This document shows positions 11,315 to 23,754 of a stretch of DNA of 64,000 bases, piece after piece. The translations under genes were made by a program, and so were the position numbers. How positions within the stretch are numbered: position 1 is the stretch's first letter; every line of letters starts with the position of its first letter. The notes below the pieces were generated by a model. The model was not told the DNA's origin and searched no databases. It worked only from the letters and a program-made list of their open reading frames with translations. Origin of the DNA: Canna indica (Eukaryota; Streptophyta; Magnoliopsida; Zingiberales; Cannaceae); NCBI GenBank assembly GCA_034359265.1, contig CP136890.1, forward strand, positions 92,281,501 through 92,345,500. The letters run 5' to 3'.

Positions 11315-14300
11315 GCTATATATGCCGTGTTCGTGCCCTGTAAAATTTTGAAATTGGTGTGTCCCCGTGTCCGTGTCGATGCTTCATAGGTCTTACCAAA
11401 TAAAGTTCAAAAATATAACTTAAAAGGAGTGCTTTGAAATGTGCGTCAGAAACGAATGTGGTGATTAGGTACTATCTCACAAAGGCTGCTGTGGTGCCGA
11501 CACCACAAAAGTATTGTCCTAGGATTAACGACTAAATGGAGCACCAGATTTATTTCTATGGACCTAGGAAGCCAAGACACTCCGTGGGACTTCGGTGTTC
11601 GTGTGTTTGACATGCCGCCTACACCGACACATGAAGACACTCGTCCAACACATGTCTCCCACGTGTTCAAGAGTGTCTTGACCAAAAAAAGAAAATCGCC
11701 CAGGCACAGTCCGAAAAAATTTGGACACGCTAACTTTAGTTAACTTTTTGTTTACATGTGGTTGTACATGACTATGACTAGTTCTACTAAGACATGCTAA
11801 TTTAGAAAAATTTTGGGAGATATCAATTGATATTGTGCCCCATGCTTTTGGAAGGGGCTTAGAAATAGTAAGTATTAACACAAGAAATTATCTAGAATGC
11901 TTCATATATTTTGAAAGAGACCTAGAAAATACTGAAAATTGATAGTTTGACATCAATAAAAATATCATGATATAATTATAAATCTTGATATATATATATA
12001 TATATATGAATGATGGATTTATATATATATATATATTATTTATATTTATTTATATTTATATATATATATATATGTTGTTTATGTATCCGTGTCGGTGTCA
12101 ATGCTTCATAGCTCTGGACTTTGGTGCAATGTAACTGCCCAAGTCTAAAGAGTTCTCCATATCATACAATCTTTGAAACTCTTCTATTGGGAACTCATAT
12201 CTACTTGTTTGAACCAATATCATGCTGTTATGCATCTCCAATCCTTCTACCTATGGACCCTACATAAGTAAAACCACTCTTTGAAAGGCAAAGTTTATAT
12301 GGAATGATGCCGCAAGATCTTGGTGGTTCTGTATTAAACATTGGAATATTTACCCTCATGGATTTTCTTTAAAAACAATTATCTGATACAAAGTTGAAGG
12401 AAGGGCACCACTTGCGGCTCCATTGTGGTTAAAATAGAACATGACCTAGTTATTTTGAGTGTCTTTACATGTGTTTTCTGTTGTTCCCATTTATGCCACT
12501 ACTAGAAACCTTTTAATTGATTATTTTCTCTCTATGACATAGTATTGCTGACAATCTCAGGAGCCTCTCACAAAATGCCTAATGTTAACATATATGCCTT
12601 CATATAGAATCCTAAAGTTTGCTGCAGTCTTCCGCTGTGACATGCATAAATAAACCTCAGTCATTTAAACCTTTTTATTGAATAGCACACTTCTAAGCTT
12701 TTTGTTTGGAAAGCTTGCATGTTAGTCTTTTATTGCTCATTTACTTCCTTTCTGTTATATGTCAATAAATGGCGGATCCAAGAACCTAGAGGCAAGAGTT
12801 GGTGGGGGAAAAAATCAAACCATTCAAACCAACTTTGACAATGATGCTCTAGGGTTATCCATATAATTTAACACAATCCAAACCAACTTTATTAAATGTT
12901 TTAAAAACCATTTCTAGCAAACTAAATTCTAATAAGTTGAACCAAAATTTCTTGGTTGGTTCAAACCAAATTCTATAAACATCATATTAAATAAAACATC
13001 ATAGGTAATAAATAAAATTCATAATTAACTAGAAAGATATAAATTATTATTCTTTTAAAAATGAAACTTTAATTTTGCAATTGGATTCAATACCAATTAC
13101 CAAACTCGAAAGCATACCAAATAATACAATATTCCAAACCAAACCAAACCATAATTTTTAAGAAAAAAATGTACCAAATTGATGATTCAGTTAGATGAAT
13201 ACTTCTAATTTCAAATTGGTGTATTACCTGATTTAGCCTTAGATTCTTGGTTTAATTAATTGATACAATTGGTTCAATAAGTCGACTTTTAAAAAATTAA
13301 AAAATGAATAACCAATTGGATTGATTCTATTTTAATTTTGACTAGATCAATTTTGAACTTTTGGGAACTGATTGGATAAATTGATTCAATATGATCTCAA
13401 TACATGTGACCTTTTATGAGTCAAGATTTATAATTACAATAAAAAGAATATTAAAGTCAATTATGCGGAGATAATATGTAAATTATAAGATTATAAAATA
13501 AAGCAAAAAACTCTTGTTCTTGAAAGGGAGTAGGGCCATTTGAAAGTCAGAACTAAGAGTTGTGTAGATGAGATCTGCTCCTGATGCCAACTGATCATCA
13601 TGGTTAGTTTTAGTTTTCAGGAACAAATTTAGTTACAGCTTATGTAACGCTGTATAGACAACCCCATCTAGCATGGGATTAAGGCTTAGTTGTTATTGTT
13701 GTTGTTATGTTACGCCATAACAGCATAACTGTAACAATAAGATTAATATGCTGAAGCCATGAGAATTACTGTCTCTTTTCTTCCAGAAATTCATAACCAA
13801 TAGAACCATAACTGCCTACTGTAGGTCAGCATATATTAAAGTGGTCTATCTTCTAGGGATGATTAATTTAATGACTTCTAAAGATGATTATTTTAATGAT
13901 TTAGATTTTAGAACATTATTCTCTTCCTTTAATTAGTAACCTTCTAATCCTTGGTGATGCTCACATACTATCTGGAAAGAAATAAATGGAAGGAGTTAAA
14001 GATAGCATGTCATATAAGCCAAGGGTTCACTGGTTGAGTCACCTTAAATGATTTGATAATGATCTTTTCTTCTAATCCTTGTCTTGAGATTGACTTATAT
14101 AAGGGAAATATGTTGTATATTTCATTTAAAAGCACTCATTTGAATCTGTTGTTTCACTCATTTAAATTATATTTTATCTTTCATGTTATTATTGACTTAG
14201 TTGCAATGTTCCAGAATTTTTGAAGGCCAAGTGTCTTATGAATTGTGAAGTTGCACGCATTCTTGACCATAAGTATGACCAGCTTCAGCAAATCTCAGAT

Positions 14301-16802
14301 GATCCTACAAACCAGATCTCCCAGTGGGTGTTATTCTTGATTTCGGCATCATGTCTTGTCTTCCTTCTCTTTTTCTATTGATGCTTTCATATTCATCTTC
14401 ACAATTTAGATTTTAGTGACATTTCTTTGTCTCAGGGTGTTTGAGAAGTCAATGCAGTATGTGAAGCGCTTTAGTCGCTACAAGAACCCAGATGCAGTGA
14501 GACAAGTTCGAGAGTATCCTTAAATAAGTAGATATAGAAATTTTCCAAAGGTACAAGTTATAGTTGAGATGTTTGAATTTTGTCCTTCAGTTGGCTAGTT
14601 GCCAACATCTGACTTAATAGCTTGGTTCATTTAGTAGGATCTGCTTGTAAATTCGTATCTTAAATTTTAGCACTGTGTACCCTTGACTCATTTCATAGAG
14701 TTCTAAGCAGATACAAGTTGGCCGAGTTTGAGGTATGGACCCACTTAATTGTTGGCTGAATTACCTGAGAACCCTCTCGAGAAACATTTACATTAATTGT
14801 TATTTTTCGCTTTGGTATTTACAGCTTTGTGTGCTTGGGAATCTCTGTCCTGAAACTGTTGAAGAAGCTATTGCAATTGTCCCATCTATAAAGGTATAAA
14901 TTCATGACATTGTGAGTAACTTTTTTCTTCAGCATTACCATCTTAGTCACACAAAGGCTCCTTGTTTGAGGAGCTTTGTTCCGTATTTTGTTTTGCATGG
15001 TGCTTATGTGAATTCAAATTTTGCTATATATAGGTTTGTTATAAATATTATGAACCTATTATGCTGAATATAACAATCAATAAAATGCACTAATCTTTCT
15101 CATCCAAACATTTACTACAATTAACAAGAGGCCCAGAATTTCAGCCTGACACTTGGGAGTGTGGTCGTTCGTGACACCAACTTGCCCACCTGCCAAAATT
15201 TCTTTGATAATTAGATGTATTGGTAAAAGTTTGTCACATTGATTTGAAACCAATCTCACAATCCTATATATGCGTGAATTAAGGTGGGCTCCTGTTCGCA
15301 TTTGGTGAAAATCCATCCAATTACTAAAGAGAAATGTATTCTTAAAATTTATATACTGGTTCAAATTTTCACTTCATTTTTTATTGGCTAACTCCAAAGT
15401 TCTCTTTCATTTTTGTTTCTTTTGGTTATCTGGTTTTATCAGAAAGTTCGGCTTCAGAGATAAGTGGACTAGAGATGTTTAATTCTTCAACTCATCTAGA
15501 AAATCTCTATAATTGGGAGTTTGAAAACCTAGACGTAAATCATTCTGGTCCATGCCAACCTAAAGATTCACTGTAATATTAGTATATGAATTTTAAATGC
15601 GTAAGTTTTAATGTCTCTAAGCTGCAGGTCATGCCTTTTCTGTTCATTCAACTTTTAATGGTTATGCCAAGATGTGATTCTTCTGAGATAGGTTGCATAA
15701 TAAATGTCATGTCCATTCTAAGATTCTAATAGCTCAGGCCATTGAACAGATTTAAATCTCTAAAAATTATGCAGGCAACTTTTCTTGATTTGTGTCCTTA
15801 ATAGTAGTTAAATCTGTAAGCATACTTGATGGATCTGTTTGTTTTGGAGTAATAGAATAAAAAGCCAATTGTACTTGATGTATAGCTATGGATCCCAACA
15901 TCGAAGTCCTAGAAAATAGCATATTAATTGACATTTTTTAAACACTGTAAGATGGTTCTGCATTTAGCCCGGAACCAGTTGATATCAAAATCAAGTGGAT
16001 TGGTTTTGTTAAATTTAAGAAAAAAGATAATAGTTCTTCTCGCACTCCCTTACAATCCAAATACTGATGTTGAATGTTTTCAGATGCTCTTATGTTATCC
16101 TTTATGGTATGTTTGCTTCATTGGATAGGATAAGATAGCATTGGATTGGATAATAAATGAGGGAGGATTGGATATGAATTTTTTAAATCCGGTGTACATC
16201 GGATATAATATCTATTTTATATTCTTATAATCAAATTTTCTTCTAATCTATGCACTAAACAAACAATAGGATATTAATCCATACATTATCCTATCTTCCC
16301 TTATCATATGAAGCAAACATGCCCTTAGTGGATAATAGTGGTGCATGTCCTAAAATGTCTACCTCAATTAAATGGTTATTCACGAGAAAAAAAGAGAATC
16401 AAACGATTCTTACAAATTTGATTTTGGAGAATATTTTAAACACGAGGCGTTCAAAATCTGAATCTGAGAGGACCTCAAGTTTAATTTGATATATCTAAGC
16501 GATATTGGAATGAGAATTTTGCATGTGGACCTATTGTGTTGCATCCATTCCCTCTATCAATCGATTATTACGTATAATGTCGGCCTTTGACGATAAATAT
16601 CTTCTACTTGCTATATTGTTTGTGGTTCTCTTGTTGTTTCTTTTACTTGCATTGCAATTCAAGATGACTATGTTTTGCAGCTGATAATTGTTTCATATAA
16701 ATGCTCCACTTTTCTTTGTTGCAGAGAAAAGGACGGATGCTTGAAGACGATGCAATTGAGAAAATGCTGCATGATCTCTCATTGATTAAGAAATTTGAGT
16801 AG
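9792..16802 (+). CDS. NRPB4: RNA polymerase II subunit RPB4
   Basis: RPB4 pairs with RPB7 to form the stalk of RNA polymerase II and acts in the nucleus in initiation and mRNA fate. Six exons join in frame: 9792-9840, 14215-14323, 14436-14513, 14699-14732, 14825-14893 and 16725-16802. They give 138 residues, the length I recall for Arabidopsis NRPB4. The start is fixed by MSGEEEENAAELKIGEEF, matching the plant N-terminus. Later blocks are LDHKYDQLQQISDDP, VKRFSRYKNPDAVRQVRE, ELCVLGNLCPETVEEAIAIV and the C-terminal DDAIEKMLHDLSLIKKFE. No catalytic residues are expected in this structural subunit. Intron 1 is 4.4 kb and holds several repeats; intron 5 (14894-16724) holds a MITE. The Helitron ends about 160 bp upstream, so its promoter is compressed or partly transposon-derived. 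Confidence 0.97.
10483..11389. repeat. Copy A of a hAT-like repeat in RPB4 intron 1
   Basis: It shares with copy B (11564-12111) the start ACTCCGTGGGACT, a GC-rich block of GACAC/GTGTC motifs, a central stretch around CCCCATGCTTTTGGAAGGGG, (AT)n runs, and the end GTGTCGATGCTTCATAG. The left terminal inverted repeat is missing or diverged in this copy, so only the right end is well defined. No coding capacity was seen. Confidence 0.65.
11564..12111. mobile_element. hAT-like non-autonomous element (copy B)
   Basis: The left end reads CTAGGAAGCCAAGACAC and the right end, reverse-complemented, reads CTATGAAGCATTGACAC. The flanks CTATGGAC (11556-11563) and CTCTGGAC (12112-12119) differ at one base of eight, consistent with an 8-bp target duplication as made by hAT transposons. 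The interior has (AT)n runs and no transposase. Assignment to hAT rests only on the duplication length and could be wrong. Confidence 0.55.
13655..13706 (+). mobile_element. Retroposon 3' tail with (TTG)n end
   Basis: The motif CCCATCTAGCATGGGATTAAG followed by GGCTTAG and an imperfect (TTG)n run resembles the 3' end of plant SINE/LINE retroposons that end in TTG repeats. The 5' part was not recognised. It sits within RPB4 intron 1. Confidence 0.4.
16105..16324. mobile_element. Tourist-like MITE, 220 bp
   Basis: The left end reads TGGTATGTTTGCTTCAT and the right end, reverse-complemented, GGGCATGTTTGCTTCAT. TTA is duplicated at 16102-16104 and 16325-16327. The inner parts of both arms (GGATAGGATAAGATAG and its complement) extend the pairing. 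It lies in RPB4 intron 5 and has no coding capacity. Confidence 0.78.
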
Positions 16803-17618
16803 TGAACTCGAACTCATGCATCGAACGGATTGAGTGACACGGTGTATATAAATATATCACAATTATGTGATTTGAACCAATACTGCTGAATTTGGTGGAA
16901 GCTTCAGCAATTTTCAATTTTAGACGTGATAACAATATCCTTGTTACAGGATCTACCAATGTAATAACCGAGTTCTACTAAGATCTTTATATATTGTCAA
17001 ATAGTAATTGTGACTGCATGGATAGCATTAAATGTTACGGAAAAGTTGGTCTATGATAATAAAATCAAAATTGGCCTGTCCTCTAAAATTTGAACTCAGG
17101 CGTGGGTACCTAACGCTTTCAATTGGTTTAATCAAGCTCTCCATGTAAGCACAATTAATAAATTGAGAATTGGCAAACCAAACATGCCCACTGGGGCGAT
17201 TTCATTACTTATCCATTTGCTGCCTTGATGAACATGGAAAAGTATTCCTAATGTCAGAAATCTGATACAATCTAGGTTCTAAATAACTGAAAACTAAAAA
17301 ACAAAGTTGGGCAACAAGCAATATGAGATCCTCAGTGGGCTCTCTACATCTCCAACTCCCAGTTCATCTCAGCCTATTTCATGTCAGCTTGATAAGAAAA
17401 GGAGTTGGAAAGATGTGGTAGTAAAGATCTTTGTTTCTTCGTCGTCGGCATCATCTATCTCCCAAGAAGCTAAATCATTACAAGATTGACTGATTGAGTC
17501 ATGATCATCCTCATATCTTCACATACTAGAACATTACAAGATTGACCGACTGATTGAGGCTTACATTGGGGCTTGTCGGTAACAGTGAGCAAAACTGGCC
17601 TTGCATTCGCCTCTATTA
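16803..17618. other. Convergent intergenic spacer RPB4 / CCCH gene
   Basis: RPB4 (+) and the CCCH gene (-) converge here, so the 816 bp should hold both 3' UTRs and poly(A) signals. A small open frame at 17307-17489 has no recognised similarity and lies where the CCCH 3' UTR is expected. No repeat was identified. Confidence 0.5.
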
Positions 17619-20600
17619 TCAAGATAACATGAAGCTGACCTTTTGAGCAAAGTCATCTTCGTCATCCAACTCATCTTCATCGTCCCGAATTGTTGCCTCA
17701 CCATCCTGTGCTTTTAACTCACTTGCTTCATACTCAAACTCCTCGTCTTTCTGCTCGTAATCTACAAGCTCTTCATCTTCCACATTCTCCAAATCCAAAC
17801 CATCTTCATTTTCAACCTCATCAGCTTTGGTTGGAGACGGACCATCATAAGTTTGTTGGTCATCTGGAGGGATCATACCCTCTTCTTCCTCCACGTCATC
17901 CTCTTCAGCTGCTCTATGCTCACGTGTTTCATGGTTATTGATTTTTTGGTGGCCGCCTTCTCCGGTTTCTATTGGGTGCTCTGGTTGGACATTTATTGTG
18001 GTTTCCATTACAGGATTCTTGGTAGCAGATCCTCCAGCACCTTTATCATTTTCATATTGATGAACAGCAATTTCAGTATCCATGTTTGCTGATTCTCTTT
18101 TTCTCTTCAGGATCGCACTCAATGGCTTTGGACCTTCAAATGATGGAGAATCTTCTGATTCCTGGAGCCCCTCTACTTTTAGAGATTTCTCTTTATTCAG
18201 CTTGGCATCAGTAATTGTGCTCCTGATTGACTGACCAGGGGAGCTTCCTGTGATCCTTGTACCTTTCAGCTCTGCAAGAGATTTTGGCCCAGCAAAATCT
18301 AGAGAGTTTGTGTCATCTCTCTTAGTTGGCTTGTTCCTAATACTCCTTGCATCTTTGCTGAAATCCTCACTTGGTTGCTGCCTTAGTCTTTCAGGATTCC
18401 TCCTTTCCTGGTAGTTCATTTGTCCTGTTGGGGACAATCTTCCTCGAAGTCTCCTGCCTCTCTCTTTCTCCGCGTGAAACTTGCTTACAGTATCAGCAGA
18501 GGATCTCCCAGGAAATGCTATTCTACCCTGCAGGCGATTGCTTACAGAATTCTCAAGAGGAAATTGCCTATGATTTTGCAAATTGCGGCCATAACCTCTG
18601 TCCTCAGCATACCCATCATCCCTTCGGTAGCGCTCCCCATGACCATCACGACCTTCAGTAGACCTTGAACTGGCAAACCGTCTTTGCTTAAGTAGCCGAT
18701 GGCGCAGATCTGAGACATCCATGTCATCGTGTTTTCTGTCACTATCAAGCACTCTTCTTTCTGATGATGGTTTCTCCATAATCCGACTAGGCATCTTTGG
18801 TTCCCAGCCATACCTACCATGTGGTCCGTCATAGTTCTCATGTTTGCCTGCACCATTGCATGGATCTCTTTCAGACTTGGTTAGCAATTCATAATCACTA
18901 TGGTGATAGCCATAATCATCGTCAGGTTCCAGGTTCTGTCCATCATGAGCAGACATCCTACTAAAGTTATCTTCATTGTGAAAGTAATCAGGGTCTTTTA
19001 CATCATTTTCCACAAGTACATCAAAGCCAGGGGAATATTCTGGCAAGAACTCATCAGTCTCTCTACTGTTCTCAGGCTGCTCTTCCACAGGCTGCATCTG
19101 GTGACTTGATGATTTGGTCAGAGAATATCCTTTACTGGCAGAAATGTTAGTGTGTGACAGTACAGGAGCCTCATCATTAAAGGAATAAGGTGGCAATATT
19201 TTATTTTCTAACGGTTCATTGTTAGGTGCATTCACAGATCTAGTAACAACTTTTGCTGTAGCAGGTGGTGTTTCCACGGCCATCTTTGGTTTGTTGAGTT
19301 CAGCAACAATGTGCTGTGTAGGAATGTTCTGCTCCAGTCCCTTCTTATTGGTTTGTGGTGGTTCCGTAATGCATGTAGGAGATGTGGCAACCTGCTGCGA
19401 AACAGAACTGGTAGATGTCTGTGGACCATGCATGAAAGAGCACCTCTCACCTTTCAAACACTGCCCCCATTGGAAATAGTAGCAGGGAACATTTTGTTTG
19501 TTCATATTACTAGCAGGAGCACGTGCAGCAGGGACCCGTGTTGATGCTGCATTCTGAGGTGGTGCAGCTGGTCCTGATGTAGGCATTGATGTTGCGAACA
19601 GGGAATCAAGTGGCTGAATAACAACAACAATAAGCTCCGGAATGCAATATTATTTTAATGACAAAGAAAAAAACACAGACCATAAGCAAACAATTGTAGA
19701 TTTTATTTCATGCTATGAAGGTACTGAAATGAGGTTAGCAAAAAGCTTGGAGCAATTCTATTATAGGCACTAGCACATATCCTTGATGCCATTAATCTGG
19801 GTTTTGCTAGCAATCTATGATGTCATGAATTTTTAGATAATATTTCTTATTGTGAAGCTAAGTAAGTGGCAACAGTGGCAAGCACTTGAAGATCCAATAG
19901 CCATGGAAACATTGCACTTTTAGCAAGATCCTAACTTGTTCAATGACAAAATGAAAAATCTAAAGCAGTTCATACTATCAAATAGAAAAAAACAATTGAC
20001 ACTAGGTTGTTTTCCAACACAATTCATGGTGTACTTTAAAGCATATATAACTAAGTCAAGTACATAATATTATAAAATATTCAAATACAAGAAAATAAAA
20101 AGAAGGTAGAACTGACTTACCGGATGGCGGAATGAGCATTTTAGATTGAGGCAGTTACCATTTAACCAATACCAGCAATCCCTGGGGTTCATTCTGGCAC
20201 CCTCACTATGACGATACTCACATTCACTCCCCTGAATGATGAGAACTCTTATCTATAAGTAATCAAAATGATCTAACTACAAAAGCAATATTTAAAAAAC
20301 AGTACACATCCAGATGCAGAAAATAAAAAGCAAAAATCATCAATAAACTTCTAAATACAGTTATAGATAATTATTATAGGATATATGTAATGTTTGCAGA
20401 TAACAATATCGTATGTGAAATACATTGGGCTTTATGTAGATGGGAAGACAACAAATTAAGAGATCAAACCCTGTACATTCATGTAGAAATATCCATTAAG
20501 CTAGAATGAGGTTAAGGTTATATAGAAGTATAGTTATTAGACCAGATGGAATTGGCAGGTTCCACCAAAAAATGGGTATTGACTATTGATCCTCAATCTG

Positions 20601-22108
20601 GTTCAGTTTTTAATTAGATGTGATAAGTTAAAATGCTGCAGTTGATTGTTTGATTGACTGATTTTAATTATAGAACCAGATGAACGTCGATTGAACTGGT
20701 TGGGTTGATTTCAGCAACATCATCCATAAATGCTTTTGAGTCCTCGTTGATATATACACACTTGATCAGGGCACATAGCACAATATCTGGCTTAACAGAG
20801 AACAAACAGTGATCAATTTACTTGGTCCTACTATCCATGGCAACACATTGACAAGAAGGCAAGGATCTACAAACAAAGAAAGGATGATGAAGAAGCAAAA
20901 TGAGGAGAGAGGACAATGGACTGGTAGTTAAAGGAGAAATAAGTGAGAGGATGAACAGAGAGATATGATGACCAATGGAGGATAAACTAACAACCTGGAA
21001 AAAATGGAGGAAGAGGGAGGGAGAGGAGGGGGCATTGAAAAGATAAAGATAAGGTCCATGCAGATGTGACGCGAGAAGAAAAGAGGGAAGAAAAAGAGAA
21101 GAGGAATAAAAGAAAAGAAATGGGTAAAATTGCAAATAATAAACTCAAAGAAAATAAAAGGATGATACGTACAAATTTATACTGCATGTTATATATTTAT
21201 ATATTTATAAAACTGCAGGCTCATGCTAAAATATTAAGAATGCCACAATGATTAATATGTCTGTTTATTATCATAGAAAAATCCTTTCAGTCAGGATAAC
21301 TTTAAAATCCTCTTTATTAAAAAAGTTAACTTTCTAAAATTTGTAAGGAGAAATAACTATTTCTAGATACAATTTTAGACAGAATAACAGAGCAGAAAGG
21401 AAAGAAATATCCAACAATTATAACTTCTATGCTAAATTTTCAATTTGCATAAGGTGCTAAATGATGGACTATGCCTAAGATCTAACTAAGGATCCCCATT
21501 TGACCCACTAGAATGCAGTGCACTCTAATCAGCATCAATGACAAATACCTTACTGCAAGGAAGAGATGTAACATATATAACAATTTCTCCAAGATTAAAC
21601 ATCATCAATAATCGTGAAGTAAGTTTTCTCTAGTTTACACCTTCCACACGGGCAAGGATAAGTCCAGACCAATTTGCCCCCAAATTAAATTTTGTAAATC
21701 TTGTGAGCTCAGAAGCTTTTACCACCACATGCTCTCAGATAATACCATGAGCCTAAAAAATTAAAACCTTAATTTTTAGCAACTAAATAAACCCATATTC
21801 AGATTCCTACATCATCAGGGAGCTCTTACATTTGACCAAGAATCTTTATCTTCTTCTTGGAAAATCAAAAGTATCATATATATCAGACTATAAAACAAAC
21901 CACAACAGGTAGATGCCAAAAGTTTGCAATTTCTCCACCAATTAAGAGCCAAGAAAAGAAGTAAGAGAGAAGACTAAAAGAGAAGAAAAGCCACCTTCTT
22001 GCAGGTTAACGGAGACGCCAAGAAGTAGACACAGTCGGTATTCCTCTTCAATGTCTCATCCTCCGCCGTCACTGGCTGGATCACTTCACGCCCGCTCTCA
22101 GATTCCAT
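17619..22108 (-). CDS. CCCH zinc-finger protein, C3H17-like
   Basis: This is a probable RNA-binding nuclear protein of the plant C3H17/C3H32-like family. Three exons read on the minus strand: 21995-22108, 20121-20231 and 17619-19613. All junctions are phase 0, giving 739 residues. Finger 1 (residues 26-46) is split by intron 1 and has C-x9-C-x5-C-x3-H spacing. Finger 2 (57-74, CWYWLNGNCLNLKC) is C-x7-C-x4-C-x3-H. Finger 3 (119-137, CYYFQWGQCLKGERC) is C-x7-C-x5-C-x3-H. All ligands are present. The remaining 600 residues are low-complexity, with Arg/Asp/Glu-rich stretches and a very acidic C-terminus ending KVSFMLS. The start at 22108 gives MESESGREVIQP, leading into KRNTDCVYFL. Intron 1 is 1.76 kb and contains a purine-rich tract near 20950-21130. 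The precise RNA target is unknown. Confidence 0.92.
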
Positions 22109-22278
22109 CTCCCGGTCCTCCGATTCTCTCCCACAAAAATTCAAGGGAACCCAACCTCCTCGCCGCAGATCGAAAATCAACACAGAGGAGGACAAATCCG
22201 GAGCTTAGGGCACAGGGAGCAGGAAGAAAAACACAGATCTGGAGAAACCCGGATCGGCGCGCCGAACGCGAATCCGGA

Positions 22279-22438
22279 AGAGAGAGAGAGAGAGAGAGAG
22301 ATCCGGATGGATGCGAGGAGACGAGCCTCCAATTCTGATTCACAGGCGAGAAGGCATCAGCCCGGGGGCTTCGCCTCGGAGGATTTGGCCTTTGGGGGGA
22401 AGAAAGGCGAAAGCTTTTGCGGCTGTCGCTCGCGTGGA

Positions 22439-22479
<41 letters not shown>
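22279..22479. repeat. Two (GA)n microsatellites in the CCCH 5' leader/promoter
   Basis: Runs of GA at 22279-22301 and 22443-22479 flank the probable transcription start of the CCCH gene; on the coding strand they read CT. Such CT/GA tracts are common in plant 5' UTRs and core promoters (binding sites for BBR/BPC factors), but function here is inference. Confidence 0.7.
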
Positions 22480-22487
<8 letters not shown>

Positions 22488-22782
22488 GAGCCTTTCGTTC
22501 GTCTTTCCCTTTTTTTTCCCCTACCCTTTTTTTTTCCTAACAAAATAAACGTTAGATAACTAATTATCTCACTCTCATGTGCATTGCATTGCGGAGTGCA
22601 AACTGTAAACGGGGCTTAAATTTACTTCGCATTCGTATCCTAAAATTACCAAAAAAGACACTCTGATTTTTAGATTGAATGAGGCATTTCGGTAATTAAC
22701 TGGAAACTGCGTGGGGTTTCTCGTCCTAGAGGACCGTGGAATCCGACACTGAGATCAGGCCGAGTCAGCGATCCGGCCGGGT

Positions 22783-22842
22783 CACGTGAGCGAACGAGCT
22801 TGTCGGATCGGGTCAGTTGGTTGCGGAGTCGGATCACACGTG
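22783..22842. promoter_or_regulatory. Two G-box motifs upstream of the CCCH gene
   Basis: CACGTG occurs at 22783-22788 and 22837-22842, about 680-730 bp upstream of the CCCH start codon, in a short GC-rich island. G-boxes bind bHLH and bZIP factors. The second sits inside the palindrome CACACGTGTG. Function is inferred from the motif only. Confidence 0.4.
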
Positions 22843-23167
22843 TGTAATCGGAGTGGGAATGAAATTAGTCAACGTCAGCTTGTTACTGAATGATGAACCG
22901 CAAGAGCTCGGTCTTTTTTTCCTGATATGACATTATGCACGCAGCTGGCAAAATTGGATGAAGCAAAGTGGGTTATTATTTCATTTTTGCACGTTTTGCG
23001 TCAGAAACTAATTTGACCAATTTAGAGGACGATCGACTTGACCAAGCAGATTTGTGTCGATCGACTTGACCTATTTAATATACATGATTAATTATCAATT
23101 TATCATGTCATGTTGTTTGTATATTTGTCAAAAATGTTTTAAGAATGTAAATTACTAATTATTCTTA

Positions 23168-23715
23168 GGATAAATTACATTGATGTCCCTGGAGTTCAGT
23201 AAAATTATACGAACATCTTCTCTATTTATAAATTTATCTTTTGACCCTCCTGAGCTTTGTAAGAGATTACACAAATTTCTTCTACTAACGAAAATTATTA
23301 ATGAAGTATTTGTCATGTGCACTGCGCGCATGCTTACTAATGATATTTTTAAAATATTTATAACTTCTACTTATTTTAAATGACAAAAAACATTCTTATG
23401 TCATTTAACTCTCATTCTCTCGTATTTTCACTCAATGAGTGCTTAACATTTTAACGAAAACACTAAAATTAAATTCGTGAAGAATATTAAATAATAAAAT
23501 AATTTCTCTCAAATTTTTATTTTTAAAATATTTATTCAATTATTTTATGCATTTCTTTTAATGATTTTTCAGTCAGGGCATAAGGGAGAAATCACATTAC
23601 TAACGAACTTCGTTTAACACCGTTAGATATAAGGGAGGTGAGTGTCACCTTGACAAATAAAGAGGATGTTAATGTAATTTCGTTGAATCTCAGGGGAGGT
23701 CAGTATAATTTACCC
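23168..23715. mobile_element. Mutator-like MITE with perfect 9-bp TSD
   Basis: TTATTCTTA occurs immediately before (23159-23167) and after (23716-23724) the element, an exact 9-bp target duplication as made by Mutator-like transposases. The ends pair as GGATAAATTACATTGATGTC against GGGTAAATTATACTGACCTC. The 548-bp interior is AT-rich and non-coding. A diverged relative lies at 29011-29525. Confidence 0.82.
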
Positions 23716-23754
23716 TTATTCTTATTCTTATGTTGTACTTGATCAAGATACTAA

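Noticed and set aside
21066..21251. Lys/Glu-rich open frame in CCCH intron 1
   Set aside because: It is a purine-rich low-complexity tract within an intron; its complement also gives Ser/Leu/Phe-rich frames.
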